A stretch of DNA of 64,000 nt, from assembly GCF_036711975.1 (NCBI RefSeq), contig NW_027248940.1, positions 1,674,001 through 1,738,000 of the forward strand, written 5' to 3'. Below, in pieces: positions 1-12,142 of the stretch (positions are counted from its first letter, which is position 1; the number at the start of each line of letters is the position of its first letter). A model generated the notes under the pieces. That model was not told the origin of the DNA. It saw only the letters and a list, made by a program, of their open reading frames with translations, and did no database searches. This DNA comes from Onthophagus taurus (lineage: Eukaryota > Arthropoda > Insecta > Coleoptera > Scarabaeidae). Both the position numbers and the translations under genes were made by a program.

Positions 1-3000
1 ATTCCTATAAACACAGTCGATATGATTTTTAGAACTTGTCGTATCATTTTTAATTCATAAATTTAACAATTTCTTGTTTAATAACTTTTTCCTGGAAATT
101 TCAATAGTATCACCTAATAGTTTTTATATCATATCATAAACTAGAATCTTTAAGCTTCAATTTAACACATATAGTTAACACACGCCATAACAATAAGAAA
201 AATGCTGACACTGCAAAAGATAAACACCTGCGACCACAACGATAAGATGCTGACACCGCAAAATAAATAGTATATAAGTCGCGTTTATAATCAATTATAT
301 TAAGTTTTCGTTTTAATGTAATAAAATGAGCTTCACTCTTGACTTCAAACAATAAATCGCTTTTTAAAAAATTCCCGACGTTTTTGAAAGTGATAAATAT
401 ATATCATATTATATTCTTATAAACACAGTCGATATGATTTTTGGAAAATTTCGTATTATTTTAATTCATAAATTTAATAATGTCTTTAATAATATTTTCC
501 TGGAAATTTTAATAATATTATCTAACAGTTTTTATATCACTTCATAAATTAGAATCTTTAAGCTTCAATTTAACACACACATCATATCATAATTCTTATA
601 AACACAGTAGATATGATTTTGTGAACATTTCGTATCATTTTCAATTCATAAATTTAACAATTTCTTTAATAATTTTTTTCTGGAAATTTCAATAATATTA
701 CCTAATAGTTTTAATATCATATCATCAATTAGAATCCTTCAGCTTCAATTTAACACATATATCATATTATAATTCTTATTAACACAGTTGATATGATTTT
801 TGGAACATTTCGTATCATTTTTAATTCATAAATTTAACAATTTCTTTTTTAATAACTTTTTCTTGGAAATTTCAATAATATCACCTAATAGTTTTTATAT
901 CATATCTTAAACTAGAATCTTTAAGCTTCAATTTAACACACATATCATATCATAATTCCTATTAACACAGTTGATATGATTTTTGAAACATTTCGTATCA
1001 TTTTTAATTCATAAATTTAACAATTTCTTTTTTAATAACTTTTTCTTGGAAATTTCAATAATATCACCTAATAGTTTTTATATCATATCTTAAACTAGAA
1101 TCTTTAAACTTCAATTTAACACACATATCATATCATAATTCCTATTAACACAGTTGATATGATTTTTGAAACGTTTCGTATCATTTTTAATTCATAAATT
1201 TAACAATTTCTTTTTTAATAACTTTTTCTTGGAAATTTCAATAATATCACCTAATAGTTTTTATATCATATCTTAAATTAGAACCTTTAAGCTTCAATTT
1301 AACACACACATCATATCATAATTCTTATAAACACAGTAGATATGATTTTGTGAACATTTCGTATCATTTTCAATTCATAAATTTAACAATTTCTTTAATA
1401 ATTTTTTTCTGGAAATTTCAATAATATTACCTAATAGTTTTAATATCATATCATCAATTAGAATCCTTCAGCTTCAATTTAACACATATATGATATCATA
1501 ATTCTCATTAACACAGTTGATATGATTTTTGAAACATTTCGTATCATTTTTAATTCATAAATTTAACAATTTCTTTTTTAATAACTTTTTCTTGGAAATT
1601 TCAATAATATCACCTAATAGTTTTTATATCATATCTTAAATTAGAACCTTTAAGCTTCAATTTAACACACACATCATATCATAATTCTTATAAACACAGT
1701 AGATATGATTTTGTGAACATTTCGTATCATTTTCAATTCATAAATTTAACAATTTCTTTAATAATTTTTTTCTGGAAATTTCAATAATATTACCTAATAG
1801 TTTTAATATCATATCATCAATTAGAATCCTTCAGCTTCAATTTAACACATATATCATATTATAATTCTTATTAACACAGTTGATATGATTTTTGGAACAT
1901 TTCGTATCATTTTTAATTCATAAATTTAACAATTTCTTTTTTAATAACTTTTTCTTGGAAATTTCAATAATATCACCTAATAGTTTTTATATCATATCTT
2001 AAATTAGAACCTTTCAGCTTCAATTTAACACACACATCATATCATAATTCTTATAAACACAGTAGATATGATTTTGTGAACATTTCGTATCATTTTCAAT
2101 TCATAAATTTAATAATTTTTTTCTGGAAATTTCAATAATATTACCTAATAGTTTTAATATCATATCATCAATTAGAATCCTTCAGCTTCAATTTAACACA
2201 TATATGATATCATAATTCTCATTAACACAGTTGATATGATTTTTGAAACATTTCGTATCATTTTTAATTCATAAATTTAACAATTTCTTTTTTAATAACT
2301 TTTTCTTGGAAATTTCAATAATATCACCTAATAGTTTTTATATCATATCTTAAATTAGAACCTTTAAGCTTCAATTTAACACACACATCATATCATAATT
2401 CTTATAAACACAGTAGATATGATTTTGTGAACATTTCGTATCATTTTTAATTCATAAATTTAACAATTTCTTTTTTAATAACTTTTTCTTGGATATTTCA
2501 ATAATATCACCTAATAGTTTTTAGATCATATCTTAAATTAGAACCTTTAAGCTTCAATTTAACACACACATCATATCATAATTCTTATTAACACAGTTGA
2601 TATGATTTTTGGAACATTTCGTATCATTTTTAATTCATAAATTTAACAATTTCTTTTTTAATAACTTTTTCTTGGAAATTTCAATAATATCACCTAATAG
2701 TTTTTATATCATATCTTAAATTAGAACCTTTAAGCTTCAATTTAACACACACATCATATCATAATTCTTATAAACACAGTAGATATGATTTTGTGAACAT
2801 TTCGTATCATTTTTAATTCATAAATTTAACAATTTCTTTTTTAATAACTTTTTCTTGGATATTTCAATAATATCACCTAATAGTTTTTAGATCATATCTT
2901 AAATTAGAACCTTTAAGCTTCAATTTAACACACACATCATATCATAATTCTTATTAACACAGTTGATATGATTTTTGGAACATTTCGTATCATTTTTAAT

Positions 3001-6000
3001 TCATAAATTTAACAATTTCTTTTTTAATAACTTTTTCTTGGAAATTTCAATAATATCACCTAATAGTTTTTAGATCATATCTTAAATTAGAACCTTTAAG
3101 CTTCAATTTAACACACACATCATATCATAATTCTTATAAACACAGTAGATATGATTTTGTGAACATTTCGTATCATTTTTAATTCATAAATTTAACAATT
3201 TCTTTTTTAATAACTTTTTCTTGGATATTTCAATAATATCACCTAATAGTTTTTAGATCATATCTTAAATTAGAACCTTTAAGCTTCAATTTAACACACA
3301 CATCATATCATAATTCTTATAAACACAGTAGATATGATTTTGTGAACATTTCGTATCATTTTTAATTCATAAATTTAACAATTTCTTTTTTAATAACTTT
3401 TTCTTGGATATTTCAATAATATCACCTAATAGTTTTTAGATCATATCTTAAATTAGAACCTTTAAGCTTCAATTTAACACACACATCATATCATAATTCT
3501 TATAAACACAGTAGATATGATTTTGTGAACATTTCGTATCATTTTCAATTCATAAATTTAACAATTTCTTTAATAATTTTTTTCTGGAAATTTCAATAAT
3601 ATTACCTAATAGTTTTAATATCATATCATCAATTAGAATCCTTCAGCTTCAATTTAACACATATATGATATCATAATTCTCATTAACACAGTTGATATGA
3701 TTTTTGAAACATTTCGTATCATTTTTAATTCATAAATTTAACAATTTCTTTTTTAATAACTTTTTCTTGGAAATTTCAATAATATCACCTAATAGTTTTT
3801 ATATCATATCTTAAATTAGAACCTTTAAGCTTCAATTTAACACACACATCATATCATAATTCTTATAAACACAGTAGATATGATTTTGTGAACATTTCGT
3901 ATCATTTTTAATTCATAAATTTAACAATTTCTTTTTTAATAACTTTTTCTTGGATATTTCAATAATATCACCTAATAGTTTTTAGATCATATCTTAAATT
4001 AGAACCTTTAAGCTTCAATTTAACACACACATCATATCATAATTCTTATTAACACAGTTGATATGATTTTTGGAACATTTCGTATCATTTTTAATTCATA
4101 AATTTAACAATTTCTTTTTTAATAACTTTTTCTTGGAAATTTCAATAATATCACCTAATAGTTTTTAGATCATATCTTAAATTAGAACCTTTAAGCTTCA
4201 ATTTAACACACACATCATATCATAATTCTTATAAACACAGTAGATATGATTTTGTGAACATTTCGTATCATTTTTAATTCATAAATTTAACAATTTCTTT
4301 TTTAATAACTTTTTCTTGGATATTTCAATAATATCACCTAATAGTTTTTAGATCATATCTTAAATTAGAACCTTTAAGCTTCAATTTAACACACACATCA
4401 TATCATAATTCTTATTAACACAGTTGATATGATTTTTGGAACATTTCGTATCATTTTTAATTCATAAATTTAACAATTTCTTTTTTAATAACTTTTTCTT
4501 GGAAATTTCAATAATATCACCTAATAGTTTTTATATCATATCTTAAATTAGAACCTTTAAGCTTCAATTTAACACACACATCATATCATAATTCTTATAA
4601 ACACAGTAGATATGATTTTGTGAACATTTCGTATCATTTTTAATTCATAAATTTAACAATTTCTTTTTTAATAACTTTTTCTTGGATATTTCAATAATAT
4701 CACCTAATAGTTTTTAGATCATATCTTAAACTAGAATCTTTAAGCTTCAATTTAACACACATATCATATCATAATTCCTATTAACACAGTTGATATGATT
4801 TTTGGAACATTTCGTATCATTTTTAATTCATAAATTTAACAATTTCTTTTTTAATAACTTTTTCTTGGAAATTTCAATAATATCACCTAATAGTTTTTAT
4901 ATCATATCTTAAATTAGAACCTTTAAGCTTCAATTTAACACACACATCATATCATAATTCTTATAAACACAGTAGATATGATTTTGTGAACATTTCGTAT
5001 CATTTTCAATTCATAAATTTAACAATTTCTTTAATAATTTTTTTCTGGAAATTTCAATAATATTACCTAATAGTTTTAATATCATATCATCAATTAGAAT
5101 CCTTCAGCTTCAATTTAACACATATATGATATCATAATTCTCATTAACACAGTTGATATGATTTTTGAAACATTTCGTATCATTTTTAATTCATAAATTT
5201 AACAATTTCTTTTTTAATAACTTTTTCTTGGAAATTTCAATAATATCACCTAATAGTTTTTATATCATATCTTAAATTAGAACCTTTAAGCTTCAATTTA
5301 ACACACACATCATATCATAATTCTTATAAACACAGTAGATATGATTTTGTGAACATTTCGTATCATTTTCAATTCATAAATTTAACAATTTATTTAATAA
5401 TTTTTTTCTGGAAATTTCAATAATATTACCTAATAGTTTTAATATCATATCATCAATTAGAATCCTTCAGCTTCAATTTAACACATATATCATATTATAA
5501 TTCTTATTAACACAGTTGATATGATTTTTGGAACATTTCGTATCATTTTTAATTCATAAATTTAACAATTTCTTTTTTAATAACTTTTTCTTGGAAATTT
5601 CAATAATATCACCTAATAGTTTTTATATCATATCTTAAATTAGAACCTTTAAGCTTCAATTTAACACACACATCATATCATAATTCTTATAAACACAGTA
5701 GATATGATTTTTGGAACATTTCGTATCATTTTTAATTCATAAATTTAACAATTTCTTTTTTAATAACTTTTTCTTGGAAATTTCAATAATATCACCTAAT
5801 AGTTTTTATATCACATCATAAACTAGATTCTTCAAGCTTCAATTTCACACACATCATATCATAATTCTTATAAACACAGACGATATGATTTTTTAAACTT
5901 TTCGTAACATTTTTAATTCATAAATTTAACAATTTCTTTAACAATTTTTTTCTGCAAATTTCAATAATATTACCTAATAGTTTTTATATCACATCATAAA

Positions 6001-6075
6001 CCACAATCTTTAAGGTTCAATTTAACACACACATCACATCATAATTCCTAAAAACACGGCCGATATGATTTTTTA
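1..6075. repeat. Sat1 tandem satellite, about 32 monomers of 180-183 bp
   Basis: A tandem array in which the landmark AACACAG recurs at about 421, 601, 781, 964, 1147, 1329, 1509, 1692, 1872, 2054, 2224 and 2406, giving steps of 180-183 bp and one 170 bp deletion variant. Two monomer types are visible. One reads ATAAACACAGTAGATATG followed by GTGAAC. The other reads ATTAACACAGTTGATATG followed by TTTGAAAC or TTTGGAAC. From about 1329 to 5690 they mostly alternate, so the working unit there is a dimer of about 363 bp. Most monomers carry AAGCTT. Divergence rises at both edges (1-800 and 5820-6075). No coding potential is credible. Confidence 0.96.
165..410. other. Non-satellite insertion inside the first Sat1 monomers
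   Basis: The Sat1 monomer that starts at position 1 breaks off near 165, and the next recognisable monomer begins near 410. The intervening 245 bp do not match the repeat. They contain two similar short stretches around 205-255 (ATGCTGACAC-type). No terminal repeats or coding signal were recognised. It could be a small insertion or older sequence left when the array expanded around it. Confidence 0.6.
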
Positions 6076-6323
6076 AAAATTATTATATTTTTAAGTAATT
6101 TAACAGTTTCTTCTTTAATTATTCTTTCCTCGAAAAACCAATATTTTTAATTTATTTAAATCATTAAGAATAACAACATTTATATAAAATCAATTCTCAT
6201 CAATGCATTTTTCATCATGTTTTCTTAACCCGGTCGTTACATCGCCCTCTAAAAATTCATATAAATTCTCTGACAACCCAACGAAGTTATTAGTCGATTA
6301 CCTACTTTTACTTTTCATTCAAA
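6076..6323. other. Upstream region of the odorant receptor gene
   Basis: A 248 bp stretch between the degenerate end of Sat1 and the receptor start codon. It is A+T-rich with a TATA-like TTTATATAAA near 6180, which is too far from the ATG to assign as the core promoter with confidence. No other element was recognised. Confidence 0.4.
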
Positions 6324-7669
6324 ATGTCAAAAACACTCGGGTTTTATCTCCTCGAAGCTAATTTTCGTAAGTACCAATGTTGGCCCACTTCGCAAGGACT
6401 TCGAGGATTTGGCCCAATAATTCTGATATTAATTACCTTCTTGTGGGGATGTTACCCTTTAATGATCGAAATTAAAAGTAGGTAACAAATATATCAAGAA
6501 ATTAACTTTTTAGATTCGATTTTTTTGTCTTCTTCCAGACTACCAAGTTAATTTTGGGACTTGTTTAGTTCACGGTGAGTTTATTTCGATGGGACTTCTC
6601 CTTATGCTTGTTAACTTGATATTATTGAAGAAACGTAACTCATTAAATGAAATGATTAATGTATTCAGTGATTTTACCGAATTTGGGGCACCCCAAAACA
6701 ATTTGTTTTTCGAACGAAACTTGAAATTTATCATAAAATTATGTCACTATGGAGGGTTGCTTTTCGCGCATGTTGTTACTGCTATATTTATTATGTTGAT
6801 GGATAACAAGCTTTCTTTGGTAATGCCATATTACACTCGCAACGATTTAAATCGGTGGGAAATAATGTTGATTTTGTTATTTCATATATACTCCGTTAAA
6901 GTTACGCTGAATGTTTTGTTGCTTGTAATATTGTTGTATTGTTATTCGATGATCTTAATCGTGGTACGGATTAAACACCTCAACGAGATTATTGGTAAGA
7001 CAAATTTGACAAGAAATAAGAAAAGAAACTTTAAAATTCTTCGCCCCATCGTTTTGTACCATCAACACATCTTCAAGATGTTTCAATTTGCCACCAAATT
7101 CTTCAACATCTTCATGGTCCCAACAAAATTTTGCGTTCTCCTTTCCCTAACGTTATCTTCAATCGATATTTCAATGGTTTGTTTGGTTCATCACCACATA
7201 ATCTAATTAATTATTATTAAAATTTTAGCGAAATAATTTAATAAGCTTTTTCGTATTTATACCCAACTTTTTCGCATTATTTGTACTCCACACATTTGGA
7301 CAAAAATTAAGTTCAGCTGTACGTATAATTAACTCTTTTTGTATATCTCATATTATATTGAAGCAGTCATTTTGTTTATAATAGGCTGAGAGTGTGGTGG
7401 ATTCCGTTTATGATTTAAACTGGTATGAAGCCGATGTCTCAACTAGAAAGGATATTTTAATTTTACTGTGTATGAGCCAAAGAAAACTCGCGGTGGAGTT
7501 ACCTATGTTTGGGCAGATGTCGCACGCGGCTGCAACAAATGTAAGTTAATCATGGTGATTGTTTTTAAATAATTAGAAATTATTAATAAGAAATTATTTT
7601 AAGGATTACAAGAACGTTTACATATTCTTCAATTGGTTGTTGAAGATCACTCAGAAAAAGATATTTTGA
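6324..7669 (+). CDS. Odorant receptor (7tm_6 family), five exons
   Basis: Predicted exons are 6324-6477, 6539-7176, 7229-7318, 7385-7540 and 7604-7669. All junctions are GT-AG and phases stay in frame, giving about 367 residues, a normal length for an insect odorant receptor. The N-terminal half has hydrophobic segments near residues 28-48 and 60-80, followed by further membrane segments. Exon 4 carries the family signature: a DLNWYEAD stretch, then RKDILILLCMSQRKLAVE, as in the terminal region of insect ORs. Members form ligand-gated cation channels with Orco in antennal neurons. The last exon is less typical: most ORs end with a short hydrophobic KxSYS-type helix, whereas this one ends in a basic ITQKKIF tail. 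The receptor lies between Sat1 and a LINE. Ligand unknown. I am confident of the family, and less so of the exact start and last exon. Confidence 0.88.
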
Positions 7670-7707
7670 GATTTGTTTAGTGGTGATGTAATCGCATTAA
7701 AAAAGCT

Positions 7708-7713
7708 AATAAA
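7708..7713 (+). terminator. Poly(A) signal of the odorant receptor
   Basis: AATAAA lies 39 bp after the receptor stop codon and just before the (AAAT)n tail of LINE-B begins near 7741. It is the obvious 3' processing signal for this gene. Confidence 0.7.
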
Positions 7714-8051
7714 TGTCGTATTAAAAGTTGGGAAAGTTTAATTTTATTTTTTATTTATTTATTTATTTATTTGTCTTTGTATCCAGTTTACAGAAAGAAA
7801 TTATAGAGAAATTAATAGTAAACACTATGTATATAAGGTAAACAAAAACTCCCGTAACACGCCATATAACTAATTTCTATTATGGTCAGTACCAAGCAGA
7901 TGGCGCATGGGGGTAACCGCAAAAACTGAAAAAAATCAGTTTGCACGCGGCTTTCGAGAAAAAAAAAATAATAAAAATTGAAACATAAACATTATTCTTA
8001 CTGTGAACAAAGATAACAAATTATACAACACTCAATTCAACATTGAAAGAA

Positions 8052-8804
8052 CTAAACCATAATTGAAAAAATTCCATCTATCACGCCATCATTAAGTGAT
8101 TTCACCCATTTTTTTGAAAAGTATTTCACCAACGTAAGGTTCTGTGCTGTTAGGTATTCCCTAAACTTATTATATATTTTAATGGAATGGTAAGAGTAAT
8201 GTCTCAGCACGATTTTGGGATGCAATCCGAGTAGAGTAACCAATCCGGTGATTTTAGAATGTTATTCATAATTGCTAAGGTGTATAACTGTTTAATAGTA
8301 AATAAGTAACATTCAGCAAACAACAACGAAGATGGGAAAGTACGGGGTCTATGCATCATTATTTTTATAACACCTTTTTGAGACGTAATTAATTTCTGAA
8401 GGTAAGAATCAGCTGCAGAGCCCCATGCCAATATGCCATATTGCAGGATTGATTGTATAATTCCTAAATAAAATATCTTAATAGTTTTGAAATCGCATAC
8501 ATGACGTAATCTTTTGAACATGTAAGTACTACGCCGAATCTTGTCAACCATCCTTGCAATATGAGCATTGCATCTCAAATGATTGTCAATTAATACACCC
8601 AAATAAGTAGCAACTTGCACAGATGTAATCCTTTTACAATTGCAATCGACCACACAACAATCATTTTCATGAATTGGAAGGCTAGAAAAGCTATTAGTGG
8701 TATCCTTTCTGATGGTAAATCTCACAAAATATGACTTGCTATCATTTAAAATAAGTTTACCGCTATTTAGCCAGTTATTTATTAATCTCAAATCTGCTAT
8801 AGCT
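8052..8804 (-). pseudogene. LINE-B reverse transcriptase, C-terminal piece
   Basis: Continues LINE-B after the LINE-A insertion. It reads RLINNWLNSGKLILNDSK, then the TYLGVLIDN block and the conserved ILQYGILAWGS stretch near the RT/thumb end. A frameshift near 8240 moves the last ~60 residues (KIYNKFREYL region, to 8052) into another frame. The region 7774-8051 is its 3' untranslated part. Confidence 0.78.
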
Positions 8805-9225
8805 TTATAATAATAATAATAATAATATATTTATTGGTGAAACCAAAAAAAAAAAAAGAGTACAATTTACAATTACAAAAGAAAATATCAGGTAAAAAAA
8901 AAATGAATTATACTATATAAAAAAAAATGAAGTACTAAATCATAAATAATAGCGGTTTACCAAAGGAAACCGAGTCAATGCACCTGATGGACTCAGGTGT
9001 TATTGTTTTTCATCGGTCCCTTGATCAATATAGAAAATATATATAAACAGAATCTGATCATACAGTAACACAATAAGGTAAGAAAGAAGTAAAAGTAAAA
9101 GAAGAATAAAGGAAGGAGCCGAAAAAGAAATAGAAAAAAAAAGAAATAGAAAAAGAAGAAAAAGAAAAATAAATAGAAGAGGAAGGATAAGAAAGAAGGG
9201 ATAGTTTTATACATACTATATATAT
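8805..9225 (-). other. 3' untranslated region and (ATT)n tail of LINE-A
   Basis: This 420 bp stretch after the ORF2 end is low complexity. It has an AT-rich part with A-runs, a polypurine block on the + strand (about 9070-9200), and the trinucleotide tail at 8805-8835. Open frames here are low-complexity artefacts. Confidence 0.65.
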
Positions 9226-9710
9226 TTATCTTAAATCACCCTGCTGCCGAAGAAGATATGCTTTGTAAAAAAATTCAAAACTACTCTTAGATTTATTGTT
9301 AATATCAGTCGGAATGCTATTGATCAAATTAGGTATACTATATGAAAAACATCGTTCAAAAATTTGCAATCTATGTTGGGGTATAGACAAGGAAGAACGA
9401 CGACGGATGTTGATGTTATGCACGTCAGAGCGGTATCTCAATTTATTTAACAAGTAGGGAGGCTTTTGATTGAAAAAATTCTTCGATAGAAACAAGCAGA
9501 GTGCAATTTACGACGCCGAGACATATTTAACCACCCAACCCAGTTTAAGGTATGGGATATTTTTTCTCGCTTTCGAATGCCAAATATAAAGCGTAAGCAT
9601 GCATTTTGCACACGTTGAACACGCAACGACTCGGCAACATCTAAACAGGAGCCATATAGAACATCCCCATAATTAAAAATGCATCACAAAGCTGCGCTCT
9701 CAGACGCTGA
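9226..9710 (-). pseudogene. LINE-A ORF2, C-terminal region
   Basis: The usual CR1/Jockey C-terminal blocks are present but spread over frames. QLCDA is followed after a small deletion near 9680 by FNYGDVLYGSCLD, RVQNACLRFIFGIRKRE and SRRRKLHSACFYR. A frameshift near 9485 then leads to NFFNQKPPYLLNKLRYR and the end at 9226. At least three frame disruptions fall in this part alone. Confidence 0.75.
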
Positions 9711-10460
9711 TTAGCCATATAGTAGCTTCAACGTGGCATAAGCACGCTGGAGAAGAGAAGCGACATGTTTACGAAATCTAAGAGTAGAATCAATAGTGAT
9801 TCCCAGGTTTCGCGACTCATCAGTAATATTTAGCTTAACGCCATTCAATTTTAGATCCACAGATGCCTTGACTTCTCCAACGGCTCGCCGCCCCCCAAAG
9901 ACCATAACCGACGATTTATCCGGGTTTAATTGAAGGCAAAGTTTTGAAGATTCCTCAACCAATCTTGTTAAATCAGAATTTATACAATTTTGTGCATCAG
10001 CAAGGTCATTGATGTTAAAAGAATAGTAAAGTTGCGTATCGTCAGCATACATGTGAGCCTTACAACTTCTCAGTACATTATATAAATTGCAAGTGTAAAT
10101 TAAATAGAGAATTGGACCAAGAACTGATCCCTGAGGAACTCCAGACGATACAGCACATTCAGTAGAGAAGTTGCCATTTAGAGCTACCATTTGCTTACGA
10201 CCAGTTAAATAGTTACAGAAAAACAAAATGGAATCATCAGAAAGTCCAATGTAATGAAGCATAGATAAAAGAGTTTTATGATGAACGGTATCAAAAGCCT
10301 TTGAATAATCCAGTAAAATTAAAATAGTGACATTTTTCTGATCAATCTCACGAACAATGTCGTCGGTCACATCCAATAGGGCAGCAGTACAGCTGTATCC
10401 TTTACGAAAGCCAGATTGCCGCATAGGTAGAATATTGAACTCATCTAAGTGCTCTAGCAA
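9711..10460 (-). pseudogene. LINE-A ORF2, reverse transcriptase core
   Basis: Carries QSGFRKGYSCTAALLDV, ILLDYSKAFDTVHH (first catalytic Asp), SSGVPQGSVLGPILYLIY and MYADDTQLYY (catalytic Asp pair), then LQLNPDKSSVMVFG and NLGITIDSTLRF. The active site is complete, so loss of function comes from flanking frameshifts, not catalytic mutation. The frame is lost again near 9715, just after ATLKLLYG. Confidence 0.86.
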
Positions 10461-11345
10461 TAATTTTTTCCAGAATTTTAGATATAACCGGCAAAATACT
10501 AATCGGTCTCAAATCTTTTAATTGGCTGGGATTGCTAGATTTTGGAATTGGCGTAATTAGAGCAGTTTTCCAACAGTCAGGAAACACAGAGCCCTGAATG
10601 CAATAGTTAATTATATGACAAATATAAGGCAAAATCAACGGGCAACACAGCAACAACATCTTTATACCAATACCATCAGTACCAATAGCATTTGATTTGA
10701 GATTGAGTAGTACGTCATAAATCTCTTCTTTAGTTGCAAGCGTTAATGTCAGCTTCTCAGTAACACCAGGTACTATGTTTAAGTTATAATAATTAATAGT
10801 GTCCATATCACCCGTAGCAACTATTTGAGAAGTTTGGAAGTAGTCGTTAATAGCATCAACACTCGCTAAAAAGTCCGGAATAGAACGCTGTTTACTATTA
10901 ACAATGCCCATCGCCCTCAGCATATGCTCAAGATACGCTTTTTTTTCCCTCCGAATAGATAAATTAGTAAAGTTCCGAAGTTCTTTATAAGAAGTAAAAT
11001 CAACAGGACTTTTTGTTTTTTTAAATTTAGCAAACGCATTATCACGAAGCGTCATAAGCAGCTTCACATTGTCAGTAACCCAGGGACGGTAATTTTTTCT
11101 CATCAAGGAGACCTTAATAGGAGCATGTATGTCGAAAAGCGTAAGAACATTTGTATTAAAAAAGGTCATTTTATCATTTACATTATTATAACACAGGATT
11201 TCCTGCCAAGGTATTTCCGCAAGATCACGATTAAAACTGTTTTTATCAAATTGTTTAAAGTCCCTGTAGCTTATGAGACGAGGTTGGGACTTCGGAGTGT
11301 CAAATAATTTTAATGTTACAAAAATTAGAGAGTGATCAGCTATGG
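10441..11345 (-). pseudogene. LINE-A ORF2, linker and first RT blocks
   Basis: Contains the region between endonuclease and RT (RPWVTDNVKLLMTLRDNAF), then NAIGTDGIGIKML, CWKTALITPIPKS and LRPISILPVISKILEKII, which are RT blocks 0-2. A frameshift near 10465 turns the next residues into a short false tail. The true continuation (LEHLDEFNILPMRQSGFRKG) is in the neighbouring frame. Confidence 0.82.
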
Positions 11346-11743
11346 GACAACGCCCTTTTGTTGGATAGTTGCATCCTGATTAGTTATAATATGATCAATT
11401 ACAGTGGCTGAAGTAGAAGTAATACGAGTGGCATTATCAATAATCTGACAGAGATTGAAATTTTCAAGAATAGGCAAATAACTATACCCGTACACCCCGG
11501 ATATGTCATGAGCATCAATATTAAAGTCACCCAAACACACTAACTCCTCCGAGCGAGGCAGCATTACAGAGAGCGAATCCTCAAAATTCCTTAAAAAATT
11601 TGAAATACTTACTTGAGGTCTATACACAACTCCAAGGGTCAACGATCGTTTTTTAAAACGCACCTCTATCCACAGTTGTTCAACGTACGGAAGAATTTCG
11701 TCAAAGATTATTTGATAACTATAGGTATCCCTTACATACACAC
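11340..11743 (-). pseudogene. LINE-A ORF2, C-terminal half of endonuclease
   Basis: Continues from YVRDTYSYQ with the endonuclease blocks LGVVYRPQ, LVCLGDFNIDA (catalytic Asp/Asn) and TVIDHIITNQD (Asp-His). A frameshift near 11355-11370 ends the frame at 11340. The expected continuation (CPIADHSLIFVTLK, with the catalytic His of the family) is present in another frame immediately downstream. Confidence 0.82.
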
Positions 11744-11959
11744 TATTAAGACTCTTTTTCTCGTCGATGTTAATTATCAGAAAATTATACGACTTCTTCA
11801 ATATGATAATGTTTATTAACAATTTTATTAATTACAATCTTATATTGACTTTTTCATATTATTTATATTTTTCGTTAATCATTTTTTTTATTATAAAAAT
11901 ACAGTAGTCGTAGCCCACTTTTTATAATTAGTTTTTTTTTAATATTTTGATTCACAACA
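11744..11959 (-). repeat. 3' LTR of the Gmr1-like element
   Basis: Same 216 bp as the 5' LTR with no difference seen. The internal sequence just before it (element sense) is not a clear polypurine tract, which is odd for an LTR retrotransposon. Confidence 0.9.
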
Positions 11960-12142
11960 ACTTGCGCCCGGTGAAATCAGCCTTTTGATGGTAGAAATCT
12001 ACTTTTCTGACATCCAATAGGCTGATTCTCATCACAAGTAAGCATTTGCCCAACTCAAGGTTTTATGGTCTCTTAATTAAAACATTGGGCAAATAATAAC
12101 ATGATAAATTCGTCTAATATTTAAGTCACAAAACAATAACTC

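Noticed and set aside
134..352. 72-residue frame on the - strand
   Set aside because: It spans the satellite edge and the 165-410 insertion, with no family resemblance and no gene signals.
1..6075. CRISPR-like array
   Set aside because: The whole 180 bp unit repeats. There are no short repeats separated by unique spacers, and the DNA is eukaryotic.
6324..7669. Gustatory receptor
   Set aside because: The terminal TYhhhhhQF motif of gustatory receptors is absent, while the WYxxD and SQRKL block of odorant receptors is present.
8993..9214. Phe/Leu-rich 73-residue frame
   Set aside because: It is a translation of the pyrimidine tract in the LINE-A 3' UTR and is low complexity only.
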